Part shown: piece after piece, positions 36,711 through 46,595 of the stretch
How positions within the stretch are numbered: position 1 is the first letter of the stretch
How the letters are laid out: every line of letters starts with the position of its first letter
NCBI RefSeq assembly: GCF_014385085.1
Contig: NZ_JACRTD010000001.1
Location: 62,001 to 126,000, forward strand
DNA: 64,000 nt
Source: Youxingia wuxianensis
GTDB taxonomy: Bacteria > Bacillota > Clostridia > Oscillospirales > Ruminococcaceae
Direction: 5' to 3'
Position numbers and translations under genes: made by a program
Notes under the pieces: generated by a model
Told to the model about the DNA's origin: nothing
Databases searched by the model: none
What the model saw: only the letters and a program-made list of their open reading frames with translations

Positions 36711-37379
36711 ATGAACTATCATAACGTACAATTTGAGGCGGCCTTTGGTACTTCCAGACAGCTGCCAAAATCATCTCTCCCTGAAATTGCTTTTTCGGGG
36801 CGTTCCAACGTAGGAAAATCCTCTATGATCAATAAGGTATTTAATCGCAAACAGCTGGCTAGGGTTAGCTCTATGCCGGGAAAAACAGCGACGATCAACT
36901 TCTTCCGGGTGGACGATATACGCTTTGCCGATCTGCCTGGATATGGTTATGCCAAGGTCTCCAAAAGTGAAAAGCGCCGCTGGGCTGAATTGATTGAGGG
37001 CTATTTTCATCAGGACCGAAATCTGTATATGGTGTTTCAGTTGATCGATATTCGGCATAAGCCTACCGCAGACGATTTGACAATGCTCAATTTTCTTATT
37101 GATGAAGAGCTGCCCTTTGTTATTATACTTACCAAGAGGGATAAACTGTCCAAGCGGCAGTTTGAGGAAAGAATGAAGGCATTTCAGGAAGAAATCCCTT
37201 ATGCGGATCAGATTACTATGATCCCATTTTCCGCCCAGACAGGAGAAGGGGTAGAGCAAATTAAGGAAATTGTCAATGAGATCGAGCGAGATGCCATAGA
37301 GTATATGCAGCAGGATATCAGCGAGGAACAAGAGATTAGCTCTGGCTATGCAGATGAATTAGACGATACCTTTGAATAA
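36711..37379 (+). CDS. ysxC: Ribosome biogenesis GTP-binding protein YsxC/EngB
   Basis: GTPase of 222 residues required for 50S subunit assembly in related bacteria. G1 GRSNVGKSS near 27, G3 DLPGYGYAKV near 71, G4 TKRD near 139, G5 SAQTGEG near 177. Slightly longer than usual because of an acidic C-terminal tail. Lies 48 bp after lon, the usual neighbour; a GC hairpin (36671-36689) without strong T-run sits between them. Confidence 0.95.
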   Translation: MNYHNVQFEAAFGTSRQLPKSSLPEIAFSGRSNVGKSSMINKVFNRKQLARVSSMPGKTATINFFRVDDIRFADLPGYGYAKVSKSEKRRWAELIEGYFHQDRNLYMVFQLIDIRHKPTADDLTMLNFLIDEELPFVIILTKRDKLSKRQFEERMKAFQEEIPYADQITMIPFSAQTGEGVEQIKEIVNEIERDAIEYMQQDISEEQEISSGYADELDDTFE

Positions 37380-37423
37380 GACCAGTATATGGGATAACTT
37401 AGACATGAATGGAGTAGATAAGG

Positions 37424-38725
37424 ATGTTTGTATCAGATTGCCTCAATGTAAATGAACTGGGACATTTGACCATCGGCGGACGGGATACGGTAGAATTGGC
37501 CCAGACCTTTGGGACCCCTGTGTATGTCATGGATGAACAACAGATCAGAAAGAGCTGCGAAAGCTACCGTGAATCCATCAACAAATATTATGGCGGGCAA
37601 GGCTTGGTGGCCTATGCCAGTAAGGCGTTCTGCTGTAAGGCTATCTGTAAAATGATAGACGAAGAGGGCCTGGGGCTGGACGTAGTTTCTATTGGGGAGC
37701 TCTATACCGCTCAGAGCGTCAATTTTCCGCCGGAAAAGATTTTTTTCCATGGAAATAATAAAACGGTTCAGGAACTGCTGGCGGCCTTGGAATATGAGGT
37801 GGGCCATATTGTCGTAGATAACCTGACGGAATTAGAAATTTTAAACCAGCTGGCCATTAGTCAGAACAAGAAAGCAAACATTATGTTTCGCATAAAACCC
37901 GGAATCGACGCCCATACCCATGATTTTGTCCGTACCGGGCAGATCGATAGTAAGTTTGGACTGGCGCTGGAAACTGGGGAGGCAATGCAGGCGGTAAAAG
38001 CTGCCGTCGGTATGTCTCATATCAATCTTAAGGGTCTGCACTGTCATATCGGCTCCCAGATTTTTGATATCGAGCCTTTCCAGCATGCGGCCCAAGTGAT
38101 GCTGGGTTTTATGGCGGAGATCAAGGCACAAACCGGCCTGGAGCTTTCAGAGCTTAATCTGGGCGGCGGATTTGGTATTAAATATCTGCCGGAACACGAT
38201 CCGGTAGAATATGACCGATATATGATGTTGGTTTCCCAGACGGTGAAAACCACCTGCCAGGAAAAAGGATTAAAAACTCCGTTTATTATTATTGAGCCGG
38301 GACGTTCCATCGTTGGTCCAGCGGGCATTACCTTGTATACGGTAGGCAGCGTAAAGGAAATCCCAGGGATCCGCACCTATGTTTCCGTAGATGGGGGAAT
38401 GGGGGATAATCCTAGATATATCCTTTATCAGTCCGAATATGAGGCGCTGATTGCCAACAAAGCCGGCCAGCCAAAGACAAGGACGGTAACCATTGCGGGT
38501 AAATGCTGTGAAAGCGGCGATCTGTTGGGAGAGAATATGCCGATTCAAGAGGTGGCGCCAGGGGACATTTTAGCAGTTTTAGCTACGGGCGCTTATAACT
38601 ACTCTATGTCCTCCAATTACAACCGAATTTCCAAACCTGCGGTTGTGATGATTAAAGATCAGCAGGCGCGTACAGTCGTCAAGCGGGAAACGCTGGAGGA
38701 TATTGTCCGCAACGATCTTTTGTGA
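37424..38725 (+). CDS. lysA: Diaminopimelate decarboxylase
   Basis: PLP enzyme of 433 residues for the last step of lysine synthesis. YASKAF near residue 65 holds the PLP Lys; further motifs are HGNNKT near 107, HCHIGSQ near 206, GGGFGIKY near 247, EPGRSIVG near 289 and the dimer-contact CCESGD near 362. Full length. It lies 44 bp after ysxC without a terminator between, so may share its transcript. The DAP-type lysine route also feeds peptidoglycan. Confidence 0.96.
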   Translation: MFVSDCLNVNELGHLTIGGRDTVELAQTFGTPVYVMDEQQIRKSCESYRESINKYYGGQGLVAYASKAFCCKAICKMIDEEGLGLDVVSIGELYTAQSVNFPPEKIFFHGNNKTVQELLAALEYEVGHIVVDNLTELEILNQLAISQNKKANIMFRIKPGIDAHTHDFVRTGQIDSKFGLALETGEAMQAVKAAVGMSHINLKGLHCHIGSQIFDIEPFQHAAQVMLGFMAEIKAQTGLELSELNLGGGFGIKYLPEHDPVEYDRYMMLVSQTVKTTCQEKGLKTPFIIIEPGRSIVGPAGITLYTVGSVKEIPGIRTYVSVDGGMGDNPRYILYQSEYEALIANKAGQPKTRTVTIAGKCCESGDLLGENMPIQEVAPGDILAVLATGAYNYSMSSNYNRISKPAVVMIKDQQARTVVKRETLEDIVRNDLL

Positions 38726-38791
38726 TAGATAGTTTCACTAAATTTTAGGACTTTAGATTGTTAAAATTGTATTAATACCCTTTTAACCCTC

Positions 38792-38820
38792 TTTACTTTC
38801 ACGAACTAAAATGTTAAAAT
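38792..38820 (+). promoter_or_regulatory. Probable promoter for the YerC-like gene
   Basis: TTTACT at 38792-38797, 17-bp spacer, TAAAAT at 38815-38820, 40 bp before the start codon. Confidence 0.5.
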
Positions 38821-38860
38821 ATACCCAATAAGACATTTTATTTGTAGAGGGAGTTTGGTT

Positions 38861-39148
38861 ATGAATACAAAACTAAAAGGGATGAATGTAGAATATCTTT
38901 TTAAAGCAATTTTGTCGCTGGAAACCATGGAGGAATGTTATAATTTTTTTGATGATCTATGTACGGTACCGGAACTCAAAGCGCTGTCTCAGCGGCTAGA
39001 AGTGGCAAAAATGCTGAGTGAAGGCCGGGTTTACAGCGATATTGTAGCTAAAACCGGCGCTAGCACCGCTACTATCAGCAGGGTCAACCGTTCCCTTAAT
39101 TATGGCGCCGACGGTTATAAAGTGATCTTTGAAAGGATCAAAGACTAA
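38861..39148 (+). CDS. YerC/YecD family TrpR-like DNA-binding protein
   Basis: All-helical protein of about 95 residues of the TrpR superfamily. The core TVPELKALSQRLEVAKML and the helix-turn-helix VAKTGASTATISRVNRSL are the YerC/YecD signature. GAGGGAG 8 bp upstream supports the ATG at 38861 over the TTG two codons earlier. It overlaps the methyltransferase gene by one base. It is probably a transcriptional regulator; its targets cannot be read from the sequence, and tryptophan binding should not be assumed. Confidence 0.9.
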   Translation: MNTKLKGMNVEYLFKAILSLETMEECYNFFDDLCTVPELKALSQRLEVAKMLSEGRVYSDIVAKTGASTATISRVNRSLNYGADGYKVIFERIKD

Positions 39149-39891
39149 TGTCCTACGGCATTTTCGCCTTTTATTATGACAGGCTGACAGAGAATATCGA
39201 TTATAAGGCGAGGGCAGAATATTTTAATCAAATAATCAGACAGTATATCACGGTTACCCCACAGACGATTTTATTGGATCTAGCCTGCGGTACCGGTTCA
39301 CTGACGGTAGAACTGGCAAAGCTGGGTTATGATATGATCGGTGTGGATGCAAGCGAGGATATGCTGTCTGAAGCTATGTCTAAAAGCTGTATGACGAAAA
39401 AAATACTCTATCTTTGTCAGGATTTTACCCATTTGGATTTGTACGGTACGATAGACGCCGCTGTATGCGCTTTGGACAGCATAAATCATATGACGGATCT
39501 TGCCCAGGTGAAAAAGACATTTTCACTGGTTTCCCTGTTCACTCTGCCAGGGGGTGTATTTGTGTTTGATGTAAATACAGAATACAAACAGCGGGTTGTA
39601 CTGGGAGAAAACGCGTATGTCTATGATTTGGAAGATGTCTATTGTGTGTGGCAGAACAGATGGGACGAAAAGTCCCTGATTACGCAGATCGATTTGGACT
39701 TTTTTATTCCTCAGGGGAAACTTTACTCCCGGCAGCAGGAAAGCTTTTCAGAGCGGGTATATACCCATGAGGAGCTTTGCTGCGCCTTGGAAGAAGCAGG
39801 ATTTGAGCTGTTGGCGGTATACGAAGGGGACACCTTTTCGCCGCTGAAAGAAACATCTCAGCGGGCAGTGTATGTGGCTCGCAGAAAATAA
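39148..39891 (+). CDS. Class I SAM-dependent methyltransferase
   Basis: Protein of 247 residues with a Rossmann methyltransferase core: motif I LLDLACGTGSLTVELA near 42, GVDASEDML near 63 and the motif IV area CALDSINHM near 109. Acceptor unknown. It is translationally coupled to the YerC-like gene (ATG overlaps its stop), and 27 bp separate it from hslO. Confidence 0.88.
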   Translation: MSYGIFAFYYDRLTENIDYKARAEYFNQIIRQYITVTPQTILLDLACGTGSLTVELAKLGYDMIGVDASEDMLSEAMSKSCMTKKILYLCQDFTHLDLYGTIDAAVCALDSINHMTDLAQVKKTFSLVSLFTLPGGVFVFDVNTEYKQRVVLGENAYVYDLEDVYCVWQNRWDEKSLITQIDLDFFIPQGKLYSRQQESFSERVYTHEELCCALEEAGFELLAVYEGDTFSPLKETSQRAVYVARRK

Positions 39892-39918
39892 CCGGAGATA
39901 GAAGGAAGCAATTGGTTT

Positions 39919-40788
39919 ATGGGAACAATACTTAGAACAATTACCACAGATGGAGCAGTTGCATGTACGGTAGTGGATTCTACCGATATTGCGGCTGCCG
40001 CGGAGCAGATCCATAAAACTTCCGCTACAGTGACAGCAGCCCTAGGCCGGCTGATCACAGCAGCGTCTATGATGGGGCGGATGCTGAAAAATCAACAGGA
40101 CAGCGTTACCATCCGGCTGGCAGGGGATGGACCTGCCGGCTCTTTGATTGCCGTTTCTGACAGCCAGGGCAACCCCAGAGGATATGTAGCCAATCCGATT
40201 GTAGAAATTCCTTTAAATAAATATGGCAAGCTGGATGTGGCAGGAGCGGTAGGAACCCAGGGAACGCTCACGGTGATTAAGGACGTAGGTCTGCCGGAAC
40301 CGTCCATTGGCATGATACCCATTCAATCCGGGGAAATCGCAGAAGATATTACCAGCTATTTTGCCGTCAGTGAGCAGACGCCCACGGTATGCGCCTTAGG
40401 CGTTTTGGTAAATCCGGAGCTTACAGTGCGTGCTGCCGGCGGATTGCTGATACAGCTGCTCCCAGGGGCAGGGGAAGAAATGGTTGAGCGGTTGGAAGCC
40501 AATGTGAAAAAGCTGAGGCCTATTACGGCTATGCTGGACAGTGGGATGACGCCTATGGAGATCGCTCGAGAAGCGATGGAAGGGTTTTCCCTGGAGGTGC
40601 TGGATGAAGGAAAAGTCAAATACCAGTGCAACTGTTCCCGCAAACGTGTGGAAAAAGCGCTGCTGAGCATTGGGAGAGAAGAGCTCTCCCGCCTGATGGA
40701 AGAGCAGGAGATTACGGAAGTGGAGTGCCATTTCTGTAATAAGAAGTATCTTTTCGACCGGGAAGAATTAAAAGGATTAATGAAATAA
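39919..40788 (+). CDS. hslO: Redox-regulated chaperone Hsp33
   Basis: Chaperone of 289 residues activated by oxidation. The N-terminal domain matches Hsp33, and the C-terminal zinc site is complete: CNCS near 237 and CHFC near 270 give the four Cys ligands. Full length. Closes the yerC-like/methyltransferase/hslO unit and is followed by a hairpin terminator. Confidence 0.95.
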   Translation: MGTILRTITTDGAVACTVVDSTDIAAAAEQIHKTSATVTAALGRLITAASMMGRMLKNQQDSVTIRLAGDGPAGSLIAVSDSQGNPRGYVANPIVEIPLNKYGKLDVAGAVGTQGTLTVIKDVGLPEPSIGMIPIQSGEIAEDITSYFAVSEQTPTVCALGVLVNPELTVRAAGGLLIQLLPGAGEEMVERLEANVKKLRPITAMLDSGMTPMEIAREAMEGFSLEVLDEGKVKYQCNCSRKRVEKALLSIGREELSRLMEEQEITEVECHFCNKKYLFDREELKGLMK

Positions 40789-40792
40789 ATAA

Positions 40793-40823
40793 GAAAGCCG
40801 CCGCGTTTTACGCGGCGGCTTTC
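40793..40823 (+). terminator. GC-rich hairpin after hslO
   Basis: Perfect 13-bp stem (40793-40805 with 40811-40823) and 5-nt loop, with TTT in the 3' arm but little T-run beyond. Between this and the hairpin at 40957 I see no gene. Confidence 0.7.
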
Positions 40824-40956
40824 CTGCTTATAAGTATTCTCAATAGGGACGGCGATAGCTTCCTTTAAACCGACCGCCTGCGGCGCAATACATGGAAATT
40901 TTTATTTTAGGCGTCATGTGGATTGGGGAGAAGCCTATCAATCCTAGAATGGATAA

Positions 40957-40995
40957 AATAAAGGACATAGTATTCGCTATGTCCTTTTTATTTTA
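40957..40995 (-). terminator. Terminator of the minus-strand export operon
   Basis: Stem 40960-40970 with 40979-40990, followed on the minus strand by a T-rich tail; it lies just beyond the stop of the permease gene. Confidence 0.75.
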
Positions 40996-40999
40996 GGGA

Positions 41000-42397
41000 T
41001 TACTCATGTTTAATCGCTTCCAGCGCGGAAATTTTTACCGCTCGGTTTGCAGGATAAAAACCAGAAATCAATCCGATCAAAGTGGCGAAAATTAAGGCTA
41101 AAATCACCAGCCAGCCAGGGATCACCGAAATCGGCATTCCACTGGCGCCGCCTCCGCCAAACATTCCCATCATACCAAAGCCGAAACCGCCGCTGTTTTC
41201 GTTGGCCATCAGTCCATTCATACTCACATAGTTCATAATAAAGGAAATTAGGTAACTGATTCCGATCCCAAGTATACCGCCCAAAAATCCAATCAGTCCC
41301 GCCTCCATCAGAAAGACTGTGCGTATATTGCGGACAAAACAGCCTAATACCTTCATTACGCCGATTTCTCGGGTACGCTCATAAATAGACATGATCATGG
41401 TGTTAGTGATACCGATTGCCGCAACCAACAAGGATATAGCGCCCAGACCTCCTAACACCATCTGCTGGCGGCGGGCGGCCTCCTGCATAGGTTTACGGAT
41501 CGACTCCATGGAATTTGTCTCAAACCCCATGGCTTGAATTGCTTCTTCCACCGCTTCCACGTCGTCGATCGAGTTTACCTTGACCGTAACGTCGTTATAG
41601 CCCTTATTATCGGAGTCAGACTCTTTGATTTTATTTGCCTTCATATAGTCTTTTTCCAACTTTTTTAAGTCATTGATATCCATTATAATTCCCCGGGAAG
41701 TTTCATAACCTTTGTTCCAATCTTCGGCTAAGATACCGGATACTTTCAGCTCTTGGGTTACTACTGTAGAATCAGGGGAATCCTCTTCCATTTTTTCCGT
41801 TTTTAGAATCATAGGATCTCTTAGCATATTTACATAAGGATCTTTGACATTTCCCTGAGCGTCAGGATACGGATCGATCACATCAGCATATTTTTTATTA
41901 GCCTTTCGAAACTCATATGCCGCATACTGGCCGGCAAGCACCGTAAATGGCTCGGAATTTTCCCCCGGGAAAGAACCCTCCTGTAAGGTGTAACCCATCT
42001 TTTCCATAGCGGATTTATAAATTCCCACCACGTTGTAGGCATACATATAATATTTTTCTTTTTTCCCGCCATAAATCCGAGCGTTTAAGTTCCGGGGATA
42101 ATAGATAGGGGTAGCCACATCTACCTGGTCGATGGCCTGGATTTTAGCCACTGCCTCGTCGTTTAATACCAGCTGCTCACCGGAACCGCCGGAGTTCCAG
42201 TTATATACATTGATAACGGTAAGATCGCCCATCTGGGCCAGCATAGCCTCCTGGCTTTCGTTCATGCCAACGCCGATAGAGATCATAACCACAATAGCGC
42301 AGGTGCCAACTACGACGCCGATGACCGTAAGCAAGGTACGCATTTTACGACGGAACAGATTTCCAAGACACATAGAAATTATATCAGAAATCCTCAT
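41000..42397 (-). CDS. FtsX/MacB-type ABC transporter permease
   Basis: Permease of 465 residues with the MacB plan: one N-terminal membrane segment (about 20-43), a periplasmic-type domain to about 315, then three membrane segments. The FtsX motif SIYERTREIGVMKVLG is near 342. An unusual Gly/Met-rich stretch (GGFGFGMMGMFGGGGASG) precedes the last membrane segment. It overlaps the upstream gene by 14 bp and is the last gene of a three-gene operon with an exported COG1361-like protein and an ATPase. Substrate unknown. Confidence 0.9.
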   Translation of the reverse strand: MRISDIISMCLGNLFRRKMRTLLTVIGVVVGTCAIVVMISIGVGMNESQEAMLAQMGDLTVINVYNWNSGGSGEQLVLNDEAVAKIQAIDQVDVATPIYYPRNLNARIYGGKKEKYYMYAYNVVGIYKSAMEKMGYTLQEGSFPGENSEPFTVLAGQYAAYEFRKANKKYADVIDPYPDAQGNVKDPYVNMLRDPMILKTEKMEEDSPDSTVVTQELKVSGILAEDWNKGYETSRGIIMDINDLKKLEKDYMKANKIKESDSDNKGYNDVTVKVNSIDDVEAVEEAIQAMGFETNSMESIRKPMQEAARRQQMVLGGLGAISLLVAAIGITNTMIMSIYERTREIGVMKVLGCFVRNIRTVFLMEAGLIGFLGGILGIGISYLISFIMNYVSMNGLMANENSGGFGFGMMGMFGGGGASGMPISVIPGWLVILALIFATLIGLISGFYPANRAVKISALEAIKHE

Positions 42398-43892
42398 CTT
42401 CGTCCTCCAGCTTTTTGGCTTTTTTCGCTTTGAGCAGTTTTATGATGAAGGCGACAAAGATAATAATTACGACAACAGCGATCCCCCATCCCCAAACGGG
42501 GATTTTTTGATACCATTTCGGCTCTTCCATAGGTATGTCTTCCATCCCCATATCGTCCATGCCGCCCATCATGTCCGCAGGCATATCATAGGATTCCCCG
42601 TTGGCAGAAAATCCAGTACGCAGTTCAGTAACATTCATATTGGCATCCTCATAGGTGAGGATAACTTCGCCGACGATAGGGCCGGCTTCTGTAGGAGAGA
42701 TATAAAAGTCGATGGAATCTTCTTTTCCTTCGTCCAAATTTCCGAAGAATTGCTGTTGGCCGGGTTTAGCTAAATTCGTACCCTCAATTGAGGCAGTGAT
42801 ATTATAAATTGGAGTCTTGCCTTTGTTTACAAATGTAACGCTGAACGATTGCTCTTCCCCAACATACAGGGTTTCAGGAAGTTCCATTGGATTGAGGGAA
42901 AAACGGTTAAGCTGGTTTACCGGAATGCTGATCTCTTCCTCCGAAGTAAACTGCTTGCGCTCATCGTCGATAATCGCTTCAAAAGTAAAGGCGAGTTTAA
43001 TTGGATGGGACTGGGGCTCCGCGCTGGGTTTTACAGAAAGGTTTAAAGTCCGTTCCAATGTTTCATTGGGTCTCATACGTTCTATGTAGAAGGTATTGGA
43101 GGAATTATTCATGGTAAACGCTTCAGGGACGGTCACTTTCATTACGATGTTGTCCGCGTACAAGCGGGAGCTGGTGTTGTAGAATTTTAAGTTTAAAGAG
43201 AAGTTCCCAGCGGCGGTAACACTGGACCCGCCGTAGTCATATGAAGTGACGATAATATTCGGGGTGGCCGGAGCGATAAACGGCCGGGAAGAGGTATCGT
43301 CATCGTCATCATCGTCGTCACTGTCATGACGGCGGGAGGACGACTCCGCAATTACACAATCGGGAAGCTTTTCCGCGAAGCGCAGGGTCCGGCCGTTAAT
43401 ACTGTCGGGAATACTGTCAGCGTCGCTTTCCTTACTGGGGTAGTTTATATTAAACACAAAGATATCGTCAGAGCCATTATATTTTAAATCAAAAAGATCC
43501 ACTGTATAGGAAATGCCAGGTTTCTCCACATTTGTCGCCTCTACAGCGTCGCTGAATACGGCGCTGCCTGCGCGTGCGCCGTCAAAGACCTTGCGGCTGC
43601 TACTAAAGGAAAAGCTGAATTTCTCTTTAGGAACAGAATTAAAATCGTCCACAGTAGTCTGATAATCGATGACAGTAATACGCAGTCTGCCGATGGTTGT
43701 ACCCGGACGGATTTCCGGAAGCTGAAATCCACCGGAACTTTCCGCTTCAAAATATTTAATCGACTGAACTATGGCGTCATCCGCTGCTTTTACCGTCATG
43801 CCTGCCAGCAGAAAAAAGCCGCACAGACCGGCAGAAAGCAAAAATACAATCGCAAGCATCAGAGAAATCGCCCGATTAGAAAAACTGTTCAT
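42384..43892 (-). CDS. Exported, membrane-anchored COG1361-like (CARDB-type) protein
   Basis: Protein of 502 residues with an N-terminal signal peptide (about 10-35), an Asp-rich run near 190-200, beta-rich repeats in the middle and a C-terminal membrane segment (about 465-488) followed by a Lys-rich tail. The middle resembles COG1361/CARDB adhesion-like modules (SLNPMELPETLYVGEEQ, FVNKGKTPIYNITASI). It takes the position that an HlyD-type adaptor has in the first export operon of this window, so it may be the extracellular partner of the permease. No enzymatic motif. Confidence 0.75.
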   Translation of the reverse strand: MNSFSNRAISLMLAIVFLLSAGLCGFFLLAGMTVKAADDAIVQSIKYFEAESSGGFQLPEIRPGTTIGRLRITVIDYQTTVDDFNSVPKEKFSFSFSSSRKVFDGARAGSAVFSDAVEATNVEKPGISYTVDLFDLKYNGSDDIFVFNINYPSKESDADSIPDSINGRTLRFAEKLPDCVIAESSSRRHDSDDDDDDDDTSSRPFIAPATPNIIVTSYDYGGSSVTAAGNFSLNLKFYNTSSRLYADNIVMKVTVPEAFTMNNSSNTFYIERMRPNETLERTLNLSVKPSAEPQSHPIKLAFTFEAIIDDERKQFTSEEEISIPVNQLNRFSLNPMELPETLYVGEEQSFSVTFVNKGKTPIYNITASIEGTNLAKPGQQQFFGNLDEGKEDSIDFYISPTEAGPIVGEVILTYEDANMNVTELRTGFSANGESYDMPADMMGGMDDMGMEDIPMEEPKWYQKIPVWGWGIAVVVIIIFVAFIIKLLKAKKAKKLEDEDEDF

Positions 43893-43907
43893 ATTATAAA
43901 ATCTCCT

Positions 43908-44888
43908 TTAAATTTCCACATGGTCTGAGGGAATCTCCTCTTGTATCTCAAAACAAAATCCGTCCTCCTGCGGCTTGGGATTCTCAGCGGCGTCCTGCGT
44001 TTCCGAAAAACTCTCCACAGGAATTTCCGCCGGGATTTTTCCGGTCTCCTCTTCCAAAGGCAAAGCACCTTCCTCCTGCCTGGGAGCAGAGTTTTCCTGA
44101 GGGAGAGACGGTGAATTTGTTTTTTCCGACGGCGCCTCTTTTTTTGTTTCTGATAAGCGGGGAACCGGAACATAGCCTTCCCGCTCAAAGATCGGCACAT
44201 GGGTATAATCGTTGGTGATGTTCCCATCGATTAAAGTAATTACCCGGTCGGCATAATCCGCCAGTTCGGGATCATGGGTTACAATAATAAGAGTTTCATT
44301 ATATTTTCGGGCAAAACCTACCATTGTCTGCATAACGTCAATCGTAGTTTTTGTATCCAAGTTACCGGTAGGCTCGTCGGCGAAAATTACTTTAGGATTG
44401 GAAACGAAAGCTCTTGCAATACCTACACGCTGCTGCTGGCCGCCGGACATTTCAGTAGGTTTATGGCGAGCCCGCTTTTTCAGCCCTACATTTTCCAGCA
44501 TTTTCATAGCGATTTTATTCCGCTTGGATTTTGGGTAGCCCTTAAACTCCAACGGTAAAGCGACATTTTCCATGGCGGTCATCGTAGGAAGCAGATTATA
44601 CGACTGAAATACAAATCCTAAATACCGCTGACGAAAAGTAGCCAACTGATTTTCATTCAAAGTAGAAATATTCGTTTTTCCTATGTAAACACAGCCTTTA
44701 GTAGGCTTTTCCAGGCCGGCCAACTGATTTAGAAGGGTAGATTTACCGGAACCGGACGTACCTACAATACAACAAATTTGCCCCTGCAATATATCGAGGT
44801 TAATATTATTCAGAGCGACTACTTTTTCATCGCCGATGCGGTAAATTTTCCGCAAGTTTTCGCATCTGATAATTGATTTTTTCTCCAA
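43908..44888 (-). CDS. MacB/LolD-type ABC ATPase with proline/acidic C-terminal extension
   Basis: ATPase of 326 residues. Walker A GTSGSGKST near 42, MSGGQQQR near 145 and Walker B IFADEPTGNLD near 166 define a standard LolD/MacB ATPase in the first 225 residues. The last 100 residues are a low-complexity Glu/Pro/Ser-rich tail not normal for the family. The start is TTG with GGGAGG 8 bp upstream. First gene of the operon, with 15 bp to the COG1361-like gene. Upstream of it 44889-45206 is AT-rich and holds no gene I can support. Confidence 0.88.
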   Translation of the reverse strand: MEKKSIIRCENLRKIYRIGDEKVVALNNINLDILQGQICCIVGTSGSGKSTLLNQLAGLEKPTKGCVYIGKTNISTLNENQLATFRQRYLGFVFQSYNLLPTMTAMENVALPLEFKGYPKSKRNKIAMKMLENVGLKKRARHKPTEMSGGQQQRVGIARAFVSNPKVIFADEPTGNLDTKTTIDVMQTMVGFARKYNETLIIVTHDPELADYADRVITLIDGNITNDYTHVPIFEREGYVPVPRLSETKKEAPSEKTNSPSLPQENSAPRQEEGALPLEEETGKIPAEIPVESFSETQDAAENPKPQEDGFCFEIQEEIPSDHVEI

Positions 44889-45206
44889 GCGTTCAACCTC
44901 CCTTGCACACTAATTAAATAGTGGAAGTATCCTAATAAATTGATGCAGAATACGCAGATAAATTCACAACTTAATGACAATGGTAACACAATTTGAACAT
45001 AATAACAATCTGATCGTTCCCGATAAAATGAATTTGATATTCCCTGGTAGGTATGATACAATTATATAATTATTATAATAACTATCGCAATTAAAATTGT
45101 ACCGTGTGTATTAGTTGTATTAGTACAGTATGAGTATACCATGGATTATGAAAAAAGCAAGACCATCGTTTGCCATTTAAGGAATTTTAAGGGGAAAATA
45201 GAGCGG

Positions 45207-46580
45207 ATGAATAAGAAGAACGATTTGGTAACGGTTGATGTTGTGGGTATGACCCATGAAGGCAGCGGAATTGGCCGTTTGCCGGATGGAATGGCAATAT
45301 TTATTCCCGCAAGCGCGGTGGGAGACCGGCTGCAGGCGCGGATTCTTAAGGTAAATAAAAACTATGCTTATGGCAAAGTTGAAAAAATCCTTGTTCCTTC
45401 TCAGGACAGAACCCCTTCTGATTGTCCCGTGAGCCGGCGGTGCGGCGGCTGTGTGTTCCGACATGTTTCCTATGAAGCGGAACTTCGGTATAAACAGGAG
45501 TTTATAGAAAGCAATCTTCGACGTATTGGGAAATTGGACTTACAGATAGAGAAAATTCAGCCTTCGCCCCTACAGTCGCATTACAGAAATAAAGCTCAAT
45601 ATCCTGTAAGAATGCAAAAAGGGAAGATGGCAGCAGGTTTTTTTGCCCCTCGGACCCATGAAGTGATCGATTGCCGCACCTGCGGCCTGCAGCCTGTTTA
45701 TTTTACAGATATTTTGCAGACAATCCTCTCATTTGCAGAAAAAAATAATATTTCCATCTATGATGAAACCACAGGAAAAGGACTTTTGCGCCATATTTAT
45801 CTTCGGGGAGGATATCATACCGGAGAAGTGATGGTATGCCTTGTAATCAATGGAGATGGGATAGAAAAACGACAGGCCCTGGTCCAGGGGCTGCTTGCGT
45901 GTTGCCCGCAGATTGTGAGCGTAATTCTGAACCTGAACAAAGAAAAGACCAATGTAATTTTAGGAAAAGAAAATAAAGTGATTTATGGGAAAGAATATAT
46001 TACTGATCTGCTGTGCGGTCTGCAGTTTGAACTTTCCCCTCACTCCTTTTACCAGGTAAATACCCCTGGTGCGGAAAAACTGTATGAAATTGCAGGGGAA
46101 TACGCCGGCCTTACTGGCGGGGAAACGCTGATGGACTTGTACTGCGGGGCGGGAACTATCGGACTTTCGCTGGCGGGCAAATGTGCACGGGTGATCGGGG
46201 TGGAGATTGTTTCCCAGGCGGTGGAAAACGCAAAGAAAAATGCGAAAAACAACGGAATAGACAACGCGGAATTTTTATGTGCAGACGCGGCGCTGGCGGC
46301 TGAGCGGATGGAAAAAGAGGGAATACGCCCGGATGTAGTGGTGTTGGACCCGCCCCGTAAAGGCTGCGATCAGAAAACCCTTCAGGCTGTGGCAAAAATG
46401 TCCCCTGAAAGGATTGTTATGATCTCCTGTAACAGCGCTACTGCCGCAAGGGACTGCGAAGTTTTGGAAAATTTAGGTTATCAAGCGATTCGCTGCCGGC
46501 CAGTAGATATGTTTCCAAAAACGGCGCACTGCGAGGTTTGCATTCAATTATGCCGTAAACAAAATTCACTGGAGCAATAG
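45207..46580 (+). CDS. rlmD: 23S rRNA (uracil-5-)-methyltransferase, RlmD type
   Basis: RNA m5U methyltransferase of about 457 residues. From the ATG at 45207 the protein opens with a TRAM domain (VTVDVVGMTHEGSGIG); the longer frame to 45141 has no ribosome site. An iron-sulfur motif CPVSRRCGGC is near 73. The SAM motif LMDLYCGAGTIGLS is near 308, the PPRKGCD block near 384 and the catalytic Cys in MISCNSAT near 406. Target could be 23S U1939 (RlmD) or U747 (RlmC-like); Firmicutes carry paralogues and the sequence does not decide. Confidence 0.88.
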   Translation: MNKKNDLVTVDVVGMTHEGSGIGRLPDGMAIFIPASAVGDRLQARILKVNKNYAYGKVEKILVPSQDRTPSDCPVSRRCGGCVFRHVSYEAELRYKQEFIESNLRRIGKLDLQIEKIQPSPLQSHYRNKAQYPVRMQKGKMAAGFFAPRTHEVIDCRTCGLQPVYFTDILQTILSFAEKNNISIYDETTGKGLLRHIYLRGGYHTGEVMVCLVINGDGIEKRQALVQGLLACCPQIVSVILNLNKEKTNVILGKENKVIYGKEYITDLLCGLQFELSPHSFYQVNTPGAEKLYEIAGEYAGLTGGETLMDLYCGAGTIGLSLAGKCARVIGVEIVSQAVENAKKNAKNNGIDNAEFLCADAALAAERMEKEGIRPDVVVLDPPRKGCDQKTLQAVAKMSPERIVMISCNSATAARDCEVLENLGYQAIRCRPVDMFPKTAHCEVCIQLCRKQNSLEQ

Positions 46581-46595
46581 TTAGGAGACAACCCT

